Shown here piece by piece: positions 45,268 to 53,298 of a stretch of DNA of 64,000 bases (within the stretch, counting starts at the first letter, position 1; every line of letters starts with the position of its first letter). The position numbers and the translations under genes were made by a program. The DNA lies in contig CAWFOB010000002.1 of assembly GCA_963817375.1 (NCBI GenBank), positions 248,001 to 312,000 of the forward strand, read 5' to 3'. The notes under the pieces are model-generated. The model did not search any database. It was not told the origin of the DNA and saw nothing but the letters and a program-made list of their open reading frames with translations. The stretch is from JACVRM01 sp963817375. Its GTDB lineage: Bacteria > Actinomycetota > Thermoleophilia > Gaiellales > Gaiellaceae.

Positions 45268-46461
45268 GTGGCGGAGACGTCTCACTTCGACGTGCTCGTG
45301 ATCGGGAGCGGTGCCTCCGGGCTGGCGGCCGCCGTCTCGGCCGAGCGGGCGGGCGCGCGCGTAGCGATCGCGGCCAAGGGCTCGCTGCAGTCGTGCAACT
45401 CGGCGAAGGCCCAGGGCGGGATCCAGGCCGCGTTCGGCGAGGACGACTCGCCCGAGCTCCACGCCGAGGACGTGTGGCGCTCGTCGCATGAGACGGCCTC
45501 CATGAGCCTCGTCGAGGTGCTGACCTCGGAGGCCCCGTCCGCGATCCACTGGCTCGAGGAGCTGGGCGTCGAGTTCACGCGCGAGAACGGCGGTTACCGC
45601 CTGGCGCGCTGCGGCGGCGCGAGCCGCAAGCGGCTGCTCCAGGTCGGCGACCGCACCGGCCACGCCATCACCAAGGCGCTGCGCGACGCCGTCGAAGGAT
45701 CCTCCACGGAGGTGTTCACCAAGGCGCCGCTGCTCGACCTCGAGCGGGCAAACGGCGGTTGGCGCGCGCGTGTCGGGGATCACGACCTCGAGGCGGCCAC
45801 CGTCGTGCTCGCCGCCGGCGGGCGCTGCTACCGCGAGGCCGAGGAGCGGGGGGAGCTCTCGACCAACCATCCGGGCGCGACCGGCGAGGTGACCCGGATC
45901 GCGCTCGAGCTCGGCGCCGAGGCGCGTGACCTCGACGCGCTCCAGTACCACCCGAACGGCGGCGCCTGGCCCGCCGGGATGCAGGGCTACTCGATCCCGG
46001 AGACGACGCGCGCGTACGGCGCCGTCCTGCTGAACGCCGAGCGCGAGGAGTTCACCGAGTCGCTGGCGCCGCGCGACGAGGTCTCCGCGGCCATCGTCCG
46101 CGAGGTCGAGGCCGGGCGCGGCGTCGAGACGCCCGACGGCCGCCCCGCGGTCTACCTCGACACGACGCGCATCCCCGAGGCGGACGCCGACGTCTCCCTG
46201 CCCTACATGCTCCGGCGCTACCGTGCCGCCGGCATCGATCCTCTGAAGGAGCCGATCCTGACCTATCCAGTGCTGCACTACCAGAACGGCGGGCTCGTCA
46301 TCGACGAGCACGCCCGCACGACGCTCGACGGCGTCTATGCCTGCGGCGAGATCGCGGGCGGAACGCACGGCCGCAACCGGATGATGGGCAACTCACTGCT
46401 CGAGTGCACCGTCTTCGGGCGTCGCGCCGGCGCCCACGCGGCGGAGGCCGCGCGAACATGA
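45268..46461 (+). CDS. FrdA/SdhA/NadB-type FAD-dependent oxidoreductase (short form)
   Basis: 397 residues from GTG 45268. The FAD site is VLVIGSGASGLAAAVSAERAG, followed by NSAKAQGGIQAAFG as in fumarate reductase and L-aspartate oxidase. Active-site residues of the family remain: LAPRDEVS, HYQNGG and HGRNRMMGNSLLE. It is much shorter than FrdA/SdhA (about 570-600) and lacks the C-terminal helical domain; no FrdB/C/D partner is nearby. The HYQNGG/HGRNR pattern is reminiscent of stand-alone or thiol-linked fumarate reductases. Overlap with the fumarase alpha gene (ATGA) suggests a substrate related to fumarate, possibly an unsaturated sulfonate. Confidence 0.85.
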   Translation: MAETSHFDVLVIGSGASGLAAAVSAERAGARVAIAAKGSLQSCNSAKAQGGIQAAFGEDDSPELHAEDVWRSSHETASMSLVEVLTSEAPSAIHWLEELGVEFTRENGGYRLARCGGASRKRLLQVGDRTGHAITKALRDAVEGSSTEVFTKAPLLDLERANGGWRARVGDHDLEAATVVLAAGGRCYREAEERGELSTNHPGATGEVTRIALELGAEARDLDALQYHPNGGAWPAGMQGYSIPETTRAYGAVLLNAEREEFTESLAPRDEVSAAIVREVEAGRGVETPDGRPAVYLDTTRIPEADADVSLPYMLRRYRAAGIDPLKEPILTYPVLHYQNGGLVIDEHARTTLDGVYACGEIAGGTHGRNRMMGNSLLECTVFGRRAGAHAAEAART

Positions 46462-47357
46462 GCACGCTGACGGCCACCGACATGCAGCAGGCTGTCGAGG
46501 ACGCCGCCGCGCACCTCTACGTCTGGTCGCTGAAGGACATCCCGCAGGACCTGCGCGACGCGCTCGCCGACGCGGCGGAGCGCGAGACGTCGGTGCCGGG
46601 GCAGCGCGTGCTCTCCACGATCTTGAAGAACGTCCAGATCGCCGACTCGCAGTCGAACCTCGTCTGCCAGGACACGGGCATCGCCGTCTACACGTGCCGC
46701 GTCGGCGAGCACTTCCCGCTGCACCCTGCGCGGATCTACGAGGCGCTGCGCGACGGCACCGCGCGCGCGACGCTCGAGCACCCGCTGCGCTCGAACGCCG
46801 TCCACACGATCACGCGCGAGAACACCGGCCCGAACATCGGCTACCGGCTGCCGATCGTGCACTGGGAGTTCATCCCGGACTGGGACGGCCTCGACGTCAA
46901 GTGCGTGCCCAAGGGCTCCGGCTCCGAGAACATGAGCTTCCTGAAGATGTGCGTCCCCGCCGAGGGCGTGCGCGGGATCAAGCAGTTCGTGCTCGAGTCG
47001 ATCGTCGGCGCCGGCGGCAAGCCGTGCCCGCCGGGGATCGTCGGCGTCGGCATCGGCGGCTCGGCCGACTACGCCATGTACCTCGCCAAGGAGGCGATCA
47101 CGCGGCCGGTCGGCACGCGTAACCCGGACCCGATCGTCGCGCAGCTGGAGGACGAGCTCTTCGAGCTGCTGAACGAGACGGGCATCGGCCCCATGGGCCT
47201 CGGCGGCGACGTGACCGTGCTCCAGTGCCACATCGAGCACGCCGACACGCACATGACCTTGAACCCGGTGGCCGTGAACTACCAGTGCTGGGCCGCGCGC
47301 CGCGCGAGCGCGCACGTGGCCGCGGACGGCTCCGTCGAGTTCGACCGGGAGGCCTAG
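46458..47357 (+). CDS. Class I fumarate hydratase/tartrate dehydratase-type, alpha subunit
   Basis: 299 residues from ATG 46458. Fe-S hydro-lyase N-terminal domain of two-subunit fumarases. Cluster cysteines are expected in NLVCQDTGIAVY, MSFLKMCVPAEG and VTVLQCHIEHADTHM; further signatures are NTGPNIGYRLPIVH, PKGSGSENMS and GVGIGGSADYAM. It works with the beta subunit encoded 78 bases downstream. Fumarase, mesaconase and tartrate dehydratase share this fold, so the substrate cannot be fixed from sequence; its position beside ComA raises a sulfonate analogue as a possibility. Confidence 0.9.
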   Translation: MSTLTATDMQQAVEDAAAHLYVWSLKDIPQDLRDALADAAERETSVPGQRVLSTILKNVQIADSQSNLVCQDTGIAVYTCRVGEHFPLHPARIYEALRDGTARATLEHPLRSNAVHTITRENTGPNIGYRLPIVHWEFIPDWDGLDVKCVPKGSGSENMSFLKMCVPAEGVRGIKQFVLESIVGAGGKPCPPGIVGVGIGGSADYAMYLAKEAITRPVGTRNPDPIVAQLEDELFELLNETGIGPMGLGGDVTVLQCHIEHADTHMTLNPVAVNYQCWAARRASAHVAADGSVEFDREA

Positions 47358-47435
47358 AGACCTGATGACGCGGCATCACATCGCTCCCGAACCAGACTTT
47401 GTGGCTGTCAGCCACTTGCCCGAGGAGGCTCGCTA

Positions 47436-48023
47436 ATGGCGACGCACGAAGTCACGTTCCCGATCACCGACGAGGCCGAGATCCTCAAGCTCCGCGCCGG
47501 CGACGAGGTCGTCGTCCAGGGCCACATCATCGGCATCCGCGACCGGACGCAGATCCGCATCTTCGACCAGGGCGTCGAGCCGCCGATGGACCTGCGCGGC
47601 GCATTCCTGCTGCACACGGCGCCGGGCGTCCGCAAGCTCGGCGAGGGCCGCTACGAGAAGGTCTGCATCGGCACCACGACCTCGGCGCGCATGGTGCGCT
47701 TCACCGAGCCGCTCGGCACCCAGTACGGCGTCCGCGCCATCTGCGGCAAGGGCGGGTTCCCGGACGAGGCGATCGAGCCGATGCAGCGGCTCGGCATGGT
47801 CTACTTCGCCATCGTCGGCGGCGCCGCGGCGCTCGAGACGACCCAGATCGAGGAGATCGAAGAGGTCGCCTGGGAGGAGCTCATGCCCGAGTGCCTGTGG
47901 AAGTTCCGGGTCCGCGACTTCGGCCCGCTGACCGTCGGCATCGACGCACACGGCAACTCGCTCTACCACGACGTCCAGGCCGAGGCGCGCAAACGACTGG
48001 AGGGAATCCTTGCTCGGATCTGA
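47436..48023 (+). CDS. Class I fumarate hydratase/tartrate dehydratase-type, beta subunit
   Basis: 195 residues from ATG 47436 with AGGAGG 7 bases upstream. The swivelling C-terminal domain of class I fumarases: LRAGDEVVVQGHIIGIRDRT, GTTTSARMVRF and ICGKGGFPDEAI are standard. The 78-base gap from the alpha gene contains a small GTGGCTG-T-CAGCCAC hairpin (47401-47415), perhaps tuning expression. The TTG start of comA lies inside its last codons, so the two are translationally coupled. Confidence 0.9.
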   Translation: MATHEVTFPITDEAEILKLRAGDEVVVQGHIIGIRDRTQIRIFDQGVEPPMDLRGAFLLHTAPGVRKLGEGRYEKVCIGTTTSARMVRFTEPLGTQYGVRAICGKGGFPDEAIEPMQRLGMVYFAIVGGAAALETTQIEEIEEVAWEELMPECLWKFRVRDFGPLTVGIDAHGNSLYHDVQAEARKRLEGILARI

Positions 48024-48798
48024 CGGCTTTCTCGACCTGCCCCCGCGCGACCCGAAGCCGCGCGAGCGCGGCCTCACGCACGTCATCGACAAGGGCCTGA
48101 ACCTCCGCGACATCGAGGGGATGTTCGACACCGCCGGCGACTACGTCGACGTCGTCAAGCTCGGCTGGGGCACCTCGTACGTCACGCAGAACCTCGAGAA
48201 GAAGATCGCGCTCTATCGCTCGTTCGAGACGCCGGTCGTCTGCGGCGGCACCCTGTTCGAGGCCGTCTACGCGCGCGGGAAGGTCGACGAGTACAAGAAG
48301 TGGCTCTCCGACCACCGTTTCTCGCACGTCGAGATCTCCGACGGCGCGATCGAGATCGAGCGCGAGCGCAAGCTCGAGCTGATCGCCGACCTGGCACGGG
48401 ACTTCACCGTCCTCTCCGAGGTCGGCTCCAAGGACTCGGAGACCGTCTATGCGCCCTACCAGTGGGTGCAGTGGCTGAGGGAGGAGCTGGAGGCCGGCGC
48501 CTGGAAGGTGATCACCGAGGGCCGTGAGGGCGGCACCGCAGGCATCTTCCGCGCGGACGGCGACATGCGCACCGGGCTGCTCGAGGAGATCGCGCACGAG
48601 ATCGCCGTCGACGACGTGATCTTCGAGGCGCCGACCAAGACCTCGCAGGCCTGGTTCGTGAAGCACTTCGGCCCCGACGTGAACCTCGGCAACATCCCGC
48701 CGGACGAGGTCATCCCGCTCGAGACGCTCCGGCTCGGGCTGCGCGCCGACACGATCAAGGAGGTGCTGCTCGATGGCGACCGCGCCGGCACTCCCTGA
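48010..48798 (+). CDS. comA: Phosphosulfolactate synthase (ComA family)
   Basis: 262 residues from TTG 48010, supported by a perfect GGAGG 6 bases upstream. ComA adds sulfite to phosphoenolpyruvate to make (R)-phosphosulfolactate, the entry to coenzyme M and sulfolactate. Family marks are THVIDKGLNLRDIEGM, VDVVKLGWGTSYV, CGGTLFEAVYARG, HVEISDGAIEI and VGSKDSETVYAP. It lies between the fumarase-type genes and the APS reductase, which makes its sulfite substrate and overlaps it by 26 bases. ComB, ComC and other coenzyme M genes are not in the window. ComA homologues also serve sulfolactate production in Bacillus (YitD), so the end product here is open. Confidence 0.93.
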   Translation: MLGSDGFLDLPPRDPKPRERGLTHVIDKGLNLRDIEGMFDTAGDYVDVVKLGWGTSYVTQNLEKKIALYRSFETPVVCGGTLFEAVYARGKVDEYKKWLSDHRFSHVEISDGAIEIERERKLELIADLARDFTVLSEVGSKDSETVYAPYQWVQWLREELEAGAWKVITEGREGGTAGIFRADGDMRTGLLEEIAHEIAVDDVIFEAPTKTSQAWFVKHFGPDVNLGNIPPDEVIPLETLRLGLRADTIKEVLLDGDRAGTP

Positions 48799-49495
48799 CG
48801 TCGACTTCGAGGCGATGTCGGCCGAGGACCTGCTCCGCTGGTCCTACGAGGAGTTCGGGCAGCGGCTCTGCCTGACCTGCTCCTGGCAGAAGCAGTCGTC
48901 CGCGCTCGTGCACATGGTCTCCGAGCTCGGCCTGCCGATCGACGTGATCGAGCTGGACACGCAGCTCTTCTTTCGCGAGACGTACGAGACGCGTGACGCG
49001 CTCGTCGAGCGCTACGGCCTCAACCTGATCCGCCCGCCCGTGATCACCGTCGCCGAGCAGCACAAGCTGGAAGGGCCGAACCTCTGGGAGCGCGACCCGG
49101 ACCGCTGCTGCCACATCCGCAAGGTCGAGCCGCTCATCGGCGCCCTCGAGCCGTATGGCGCCTGGATCTCTGGCATCCGCCGCGACCAGTCGCCGAGCCG
49201 CGCCACGACGCCGAAATTGCAGTGGTCGGAGCGCTACGGCGTCTGGAAGGTCCATCCGCTCGCGGATTGGGATGAAAAGCGCGTATGGGCCTACATCAAC
49301 GTCAACGAGATCCCGTACAACCCGCTGCACGAGACGGGGTACCGGTCGATCGGGTGCATCCCTTGCACCCGCCCGATCGCCCCCGACGAGGAGGAGCGGG
49401 CGGGCCGTTGGGCGGGGTCAGACAAATTGGAATGCGGAATACATGCCGATTCGCCTGTCGGCGAATCGGTTAGTGAACAGAAAGGAAGCGTGTGA
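48773..49495 (+). CDS. cysH: Adenylyl-sulfate (APS) reductase, Fe-S type
   Basis: 240 residues from ATG 48773. It reduces APS (or PAPS) to sulfite. The [4Fe-4S] ligand set of assimilatory APS reductases is complete: C112/C113 in DRCCHIRKVEP and C195/C198 in GCIPCTRPI, with catalytic C221 in LECGIH. This favours APS over PAPS as substrate. Also typical are TCSWQKQSSALVHM and ISGIRRDQSPSRA. The gene is tightly coupled to comA upstream and cysC downstream (GTGA). The last 20 residues (ADSPVGESVSEQKGSV) are a non-conserved tail. Confidence 0.94.
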   Translation: MATAPALPDVDFEAMSAEDLLRWSYEEFGQRLCLTCSWQKQSSALVHMVSELGLPIDVIELDTQLFFRETYETRDALVERYGLNLIRPPVITVAEQHKLEGPNLWERDPDRCCHIRKVEPLIGALEPYGAWISGIRRDQSPSRATTPKLQWSERYGVWKVHPLADWDEKRVWAYINVNEIPYNPLHETGYRSIGCIPCTRPIAPDEEERAGRWAGSDKLECGIHADSPVGESVSEQKGSV

Positions 49496-50121
49496 CGAAT
49501 ACGTCTAACCAACCTGCGCAGCAGGTTGGCCACATCTACGCCCACGAGCACCCCGAGAGCGACCACAAGCGGGAGGGCGGCTTTACCCTCTGGTTCACCG
49601 GGCTCTCGGGCGCCGGCAAGTCCACGATCGCCCACCTGGTCGGCCCCGAGCTCGACCGCCGCGGCTGCGTCGTGGAGTACCTGGACGGCGACACCGTCCG
49701 CATGAACCTCTCGAAGGGACTCGGCTTCTCGAAGGAGGACCGCGACACGAACATCGAGCGCATCGGCTGGGTCGCTGCGCGGCTGACGCGCCAGGGCGGG
49801 GCGGTCATCGCCGCCGCCATCTCCCCGTACGCGGAGACGCGCCAGAAGGCCCGCGACATGGTCGAGGAGTGGGGCCAGTTCGTCGAGGTGCACATCAAGG
49901 CGTCGGTCGACGAGTGCGCCCGCCGCGATGTGAAGGGCCTTTACGCCAAGGCGTTCGCCGGCGAGATCAAGGGCTTCACCGGCGTGGACGACCCGTACGA
50001 GGAGCCCCGCGACGCGGAACTGGTCATCGACACCGAGGAGCACGAGCCGGAGGAGTCGGCGCGGCTGATCGTCGCCAAGCTCGAGCAGCTGGGCCTTGTC
50101 CGGGCAGAGGTGGCGGCATGA
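49492..50121 (+). CDS. cysC: Adenylylsulfate (APS) kinase
   Basis: 209 residues from GTG 49492. It phosphorylates APS to PAPS. P-loop GLSGAGKST at residues 37-45, then YLDGDTVRMNLSKGLGFS and ISPYAETRQKARD; the catalytic-serine region AAISPYAE and KGLYAKAFAGEIKGFTGVDDPYE are standard. Since the neighbouring reductase looks APS-specific, PAPS may be for sulfotransferases rather than reduction. 91 bases with no recognisable gene separate it from sat. Confidence 0.94.
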   Translation: MTNTSNQPAQQVGHIYAHEHPESDHKREGGFTLWFTGLSGAGKSTIAHLVGPELDRRGCVVEYLDGDTVRMNLSKGLGFSKEDRDTNIERIGWVAARLTRQGGAVIAAAISPYAETRQKARDMVEEWGQFVEVHIKASVDECARRDVKGLYAKAFAGEIKGFTGVDDPYEEPRDAELVIDTEEHEPEESARLIVAKLEQLGLVRAEVAA

Positions 50122-50212
50122 CTCGAACGCGTCTTCAGCGGGGTGGCGGTTCGATTCTTTGGGCACGCGTTCGATCCCTCTCGGTTCGCCTGGTCGAGTC
50201 GCGGAGAATGCG

Positions 50213-51349
50213 ATGACCACTGTCGCCACCGACAAGCTCATCCGCCCGCACGGCGGGTACCTCGTCGACCGCACGGGCGAGCGCCCGGGCGACCTCGACT
50301 CGCTCGAGACCGTCACGATCACCTCGCGCGAGGCGTCCGACCTGGACATGCTGGCGTCGGGTGCGCTCTCGCCGCTCGAGGGCTTCATGGCCGAGGACGA
50401 CTACCGCAGCGTCGTCGACGACATGCGCCTCCAGAGCGGCCTGCCGTGGGCGCTGCCCGTCTGCCTCGCCGTCGACGCGGCGCCGAGCGGCGACCGGGTC
50501 GCGCTCGTGGACGAGCGCGGCACGCCGCTCGCCGTGCTGGAGGTCGACTCCGTCTACTCGTACGACAGGGAGCGCGAGGCCGAGCAGTGCTTCCGCACCA
50601 CCGACGGCGAGCATCCGGGCGTCGCCCGGCTCTACGAGCAGAAGCCGCTCTACCTGGCCGGCAAGGTCACCGTCTTCCAGCGGGCCACGCCGCCGTTTCC
50701 GGCGCTGGCGCTCGACCCGGCCGACACGCGCCGCACGTTCGCCGAGCGCGGCTGGAAGCGCGTGGTCGGCTTCCAGACCCGCAACCCGATCCACCGCGCG
50801 CACGAGTACCTGACCAAGGGCGCGCTGGAGACGGTGGACGGCCTGCTGATCCACCCGCTCGTCGGCGACACCAAGTCGGACGACGTGCCGTCCGCCACGC
50901 GCGTCGAGTGCTACGAGGTGCTCGTCCGCAACTACTACCCGGCCGATCGCGTCGTCGTTGCGGCCTTCCCGGCCGCGATGCGCTACGCGGGGCCTCGCGA
51001 GGCGGTCTGGCACGCGATCTGCCGCAAGAACTACGGCTGCTCGCACTTCATCGTCGGCCGCGACCACGCCGGCGTGGGCTCGTACTACGGGACCTACGAC
51101 GCGCAGCTGATCTTCGACGAGTTCGAGCCGCACGAGCTCGACATCGAGACGATGTTCTTCGAGCACGCGTTCTGGTGCAAGGTCTGCGGCCAGATGGCGA
51201 CGCCGAAGACGTGCCCGCACGGCGGGGACGATCACGTCTTCCTGTCCGGGACGAAGGTACGGGAGATGCTCTCGGCCGGGGAGGTGCCGCCGAAGGAGTT
51301 CACGCGAACCGAAGTTGCCGAGGTGCTGATCAAGGCCTACCGCTCCTAA
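50213..51349 (+). CDS. sat: Sulfate adenylyltransferase (ATP sulfurylase)
   Basis: 378 residues from ATG 50213. It makes APS from ATP and sulfate. The single-chain Sat type (not CysDN): nucleotide-site motifs GFQTRNPIHRAHEYL and GRDHAGVGSYYG, and a C-terminal zinc-like knuckle CKVCGQMATPKTCPHGG seen in bacterial and archaeal Sat. An in-frame upstream ATG-like start at 50096 lies in cysC and is unlikely. An 8-bp inverted repeat directly follows the stop. Confidence 0.95.
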   Translation: MTTVATDKLIRPHGGYLVDRTGERPGDLDSLETVTITSREASDLDMLASGALSPLEGFMAEDDYRSVVDDMRLQSGLPWALPVCLAVDAAPSGDRVALVDERGTPLAVLEVDSVYSYDREREAEQCFRTTDGEHPGVARLYEQKPLYLAGKVTVFQRATPPFPALALDPADTRRTFAERGWKRVVGFQTRNPIHRAHEYLTKGALETVDGLLIHPLVGDTKSDDVPSATRVECYEVLVRNYYPADRVVVAAFPAAMRYAGPREAVWHAICRKNYGCSHFIVGRDHAGVGSYYGTYDAQLIFDEFEPHELDIETMFFEHAFWCKVCGQMATPKTCPHGGDDHVFLSGTKVREMLSAGEVPPKEFTRTEVAEVLIKAYRS

Positions 51350-51371
51350 CCGTTTTCTAAAGCGAAAACGG
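51350..51371. terminator. Inverted repeat between sat and the TauE/SafE gene
   Basis: CCGTTTTC (51350-51357) and GAAAACGG (51364-51371) are perfectly complementary around a 6-base loop. It starts one base after the sat stop and ends one base before ATG 51373, so it may attenuate or separate the two genes, or hide the downstream start. Confidence 0.5.
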
Positions 51372-51372
51372 C

Positions 51373-52275
51373 ATGACCTGGCAGTTCACGATCACGGGCC
51401 TCTTCATCGGGGCCCTCGTCGGGTTGACCGGGATGGGGGGCGGCGCCCTGATGACGCCGCTCCTTATCCTGCTCTTCGGCTTCAAGCCGACGCTGGCGGT
51501 CGGCACCGACATCCTCCACGGCGCCGTCTTCAAGTCCTTCGGGGCCGCCCGCCACCGCCGGCTCGGCACCGTGCACGCGCATCTCGCGCTCTGGATGTTC
51601 CTGGGCTCGGCGCCGATGTCGCTGCTCGGCGTCCAGCTCGGCGACTACCTCGAGAACGCGTACGGCGCGGGGCTCAATGACGCCCTGGCACAGGTGATCG
51701 GCTTCGCCCTCGTGGTCGGCGCGGTGGGCCTCGTCGCCAAGACGTTCATCAACATCGGCGCGCGGTCCGACGACGCGCCGTTCCTGCTCTCACGCCGCGA
51801 CAAGATCATCGCGGTCGCGCTCGGCGCGTCAGGCGGCTTCGTCGTCGGGCTCACCTCGGTCGGCAGCGGCACGTTCTTCGGGCTGATCATGATGCTCGTC
51901 TTCCCGCTCACCGCGGCGAAGATCGTCGGCACGGACATCTGGCACGCGGCCGCGCTGCTCTGGGTGGCCGGGATCAGCCACCTGATCCACGGCAACGTCG
52001 ACCTGCACGCCATGTTCTGGCTGCTGCTCGGCTCGATCCCCGGGGTGCTGCTCACGAGCCGCATGACGCTGCACATCCCGGAGCGCACGCTGCGCGTCGC
52101 GCTCGCGACCACACTTGCCGTCAGCGGGGTGAAGCTGCTCGACCTGCCGCAGACGAACCTGCTCATGATCGTCACGCTCGTGGCCGGGCTGGTCACGCTC
52201 GGCGTGGTGGAGCGAAATCGCTTCCGTGCGCGTGTTGCCGCTTCGGATTTGACGCCTGCCCCTCAGGACAGGTAG
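51373..52275 (+). CDS. TauE/SafE family sulfite/organosulfur exporter
   Basis: 300 residues, about eight helices. Two repeats with the family's GxGGG-type turn: ALVGLTGMGGGALMTPLL and VVGLTSVGSGTFFGLIMM. The family includes sulfite, sulfoacetate and other organosulfur exporters (TauE, SafE, CysZ-like roles). Its place between sat and the sulfate importer suggests export of sulfite or of a sulfonate product of the ComA route. ATG 51373 directly follows an inverted repeat; no ribosome-binding site is clear. Confidence 0.88.
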   Translation: MTWQFTITGLFIGALVGLTGMGGGALMTPLLILLFGFKPTLAVGTDILHGAVFKSFGAARHRRLGTVHAHLALWMFLGSAPMSLLGVQLGDYLENAYGAGLNDALAQVIGFALVVGAVGLVAKTFINIGARSDDAPFLLSRRDKIIAVALGASGGFVVGLTSVGSGTFFGLIMMLVFPLTAAKIVGTDIWHAAALLWVAGISHLIHGNVDLHAMFWLLLGSIPGVLLTSRMTLHIPERTLRVALATTLAVSGVKLLDLPQTNLLMIVTLVAGLVTLGVVERNRFRARVAASDLTPAPQDR

Positions 52276-52278
52276 ATA

Positions 52279-52309
52279 GACAGTGCAAATAGTCGTCATT
52301 AGCGCTGTC
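52279..52309 (+). promoter_or_regulatory. Imperfect hairpin upstream of the sulfate-binding protein gene
   Basis: GACAGTGC (52279-52286) and GCGCTGTC (52302-52309) can form an 8-bp stem with one G-U pair over a 15-base AT-rich loop. It lies 17 bases before ATG 52327, and AGGGGG follows as ribosome-binding site. Candidate operator or leader structure of the importer operon. Confidence 0.3.
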
Positions 52310-52326
52310 AATCACTAGGGGGTTCC

Positions 52327-53295
52327 ATGCGTCGTCTGCTCCTGCTTGCAGGGATCGTTGCGCTCGTCCTCGGCTCGGCCGCCGGCGCCGCGCGTCAGGA
52401 CACGAAGCTCACGCTCGTCGCGTACTCGACACCGCAGCCGGCATTCGCACAGCTGATCCCGGCCTTCCAGGCGACGCCGGCCGGCAAGGACGTCTCGTTC
52501 AGCCAGTCGTACGGCGCATCGGGCGATCAGGCGCGCGCGATGATCGGCGGGCTGAAGGCCGACGTCGTCGACCTCTCGCTCGAGCCGGACATGCAGCTGC
52601 TTGTCGATGACAAGCTCGTCGCGAAGAACTGGAACAAGAACCAGTACGACGGCATCATCACCCGCTCGGTCGTCTGCTTCGTGGTGCGTCCCGGCAACCC
52701 GAAGCACATCCGCACGTGGGACGACCTGATCAAGCCGGGCGTCCAGGTCGTGACGCCGAACCCGTTCACGTCGGGCGGCGCGCGCTGGAACGTCATGGCC
52801 GGCTACGGCGCCATGCTGCGCGAGGGCAAGACGAAGACGCAGGCCGTCAACTACCTCAAGACGCTCTTCAAGAAGAACGTCGTCTCGCTCGACTCGAGCG
52901 CCCGCAACGCGCTGAACACGTTCGCCGCCGGCCGCGGCGACGTCCTCCTCACCTACGAGAACGAGGCGCTCTACGCCAACTCGAAGGGCATCCGCGAGGA
53001 CTACTACATCCCGAAGGCGACCCTGCGGATCGACAACCCGATCGCCGTCACGACGAACTCCGCCAATCCGGCCGCGGCGAAGGCGTTCGTCAAGTACCTG
53101 TACACGCCGGCGGCACAGAAGATCTGGGCCCAGAACGGCTACCGGCCCGTGGTCACGAGCGCAGCGAAGAGCTTCTCCTTCCCCGTCCGGCCGCAGATGT
53201 TCACGATCAAGTACCTCGGCGGCTGGCCAGCGGTCGACAAGAAGTTCTTCGACCCGAACGACGGGATCATGGCCAAGATCATCGGCAAGGGGTAG
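52327..53295 (+). CDS. cysP: Sulfate ABC transporter substrate-binding protein
   Basis: 322 residues from ATG 52327 with AGGGGG 6 bases upstream. Signal peptide RLLLLAGIVALVLGSAAGAA without a lipobox cysteine. Family motifs are SYGASGDQARAMIGGLKADVVDLSLEPD, cited in parts as SYGASGDQARA and DVVDLSLEPD, and TPNPFTSGGARWNVMAGYG, with LLTYENEAL near residue 215. It captures sulfate (or thiosulfate) and delivers it to CysTWA, encoded directly downstream. Confidence 0.93.
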   Translation: MRRLLLLAGIVALVLGSAAGAARQDTKLTLVAYSTPQPAFAQLIPAFQATPAGKDVSFSQSYGASGDQARAMIGGLKADVVDLSLEPDMQLLVDDKLVAKNWNKNQYDGIITRSVVCFVVRPGNPKHIRTWDDLIKPGVQVVTPNPFTSGGARWNVMAGYGAMLREGKTKTQAVNYLKTLFKKNVVSLDSSARNALNTFAAGRGDVLLTYENEALYANSKGIREDYYIPKATLRIDNPIAVTTNSANPAAAKAFVKYLYTPAAQKIWAQNGYRPVVTSAAKSFSFPVRPQMFTIKYLGGWPAVDKKFFDPNDGIMAKIIGKG

Positions 53296-53298
53296 GGC

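Noticed and set aside
48010..48798. Evidence for methanogen-like coenzyme M biosynthesis
   Set aside because: Only ComA is present; ComB, ComC, ComDE and downstream enzymes are not in the window, and ComA homologues also serve sulfolactate production in Bacillus.
50122..50212. Possible tRNA between cysC and sat because of GGTTCGATTC and GTTCGATCCC
   Set aside because: Neither T-loop-like motif has matching T-stem arms, and no acceptor or anticodon stem can be drawn around them.
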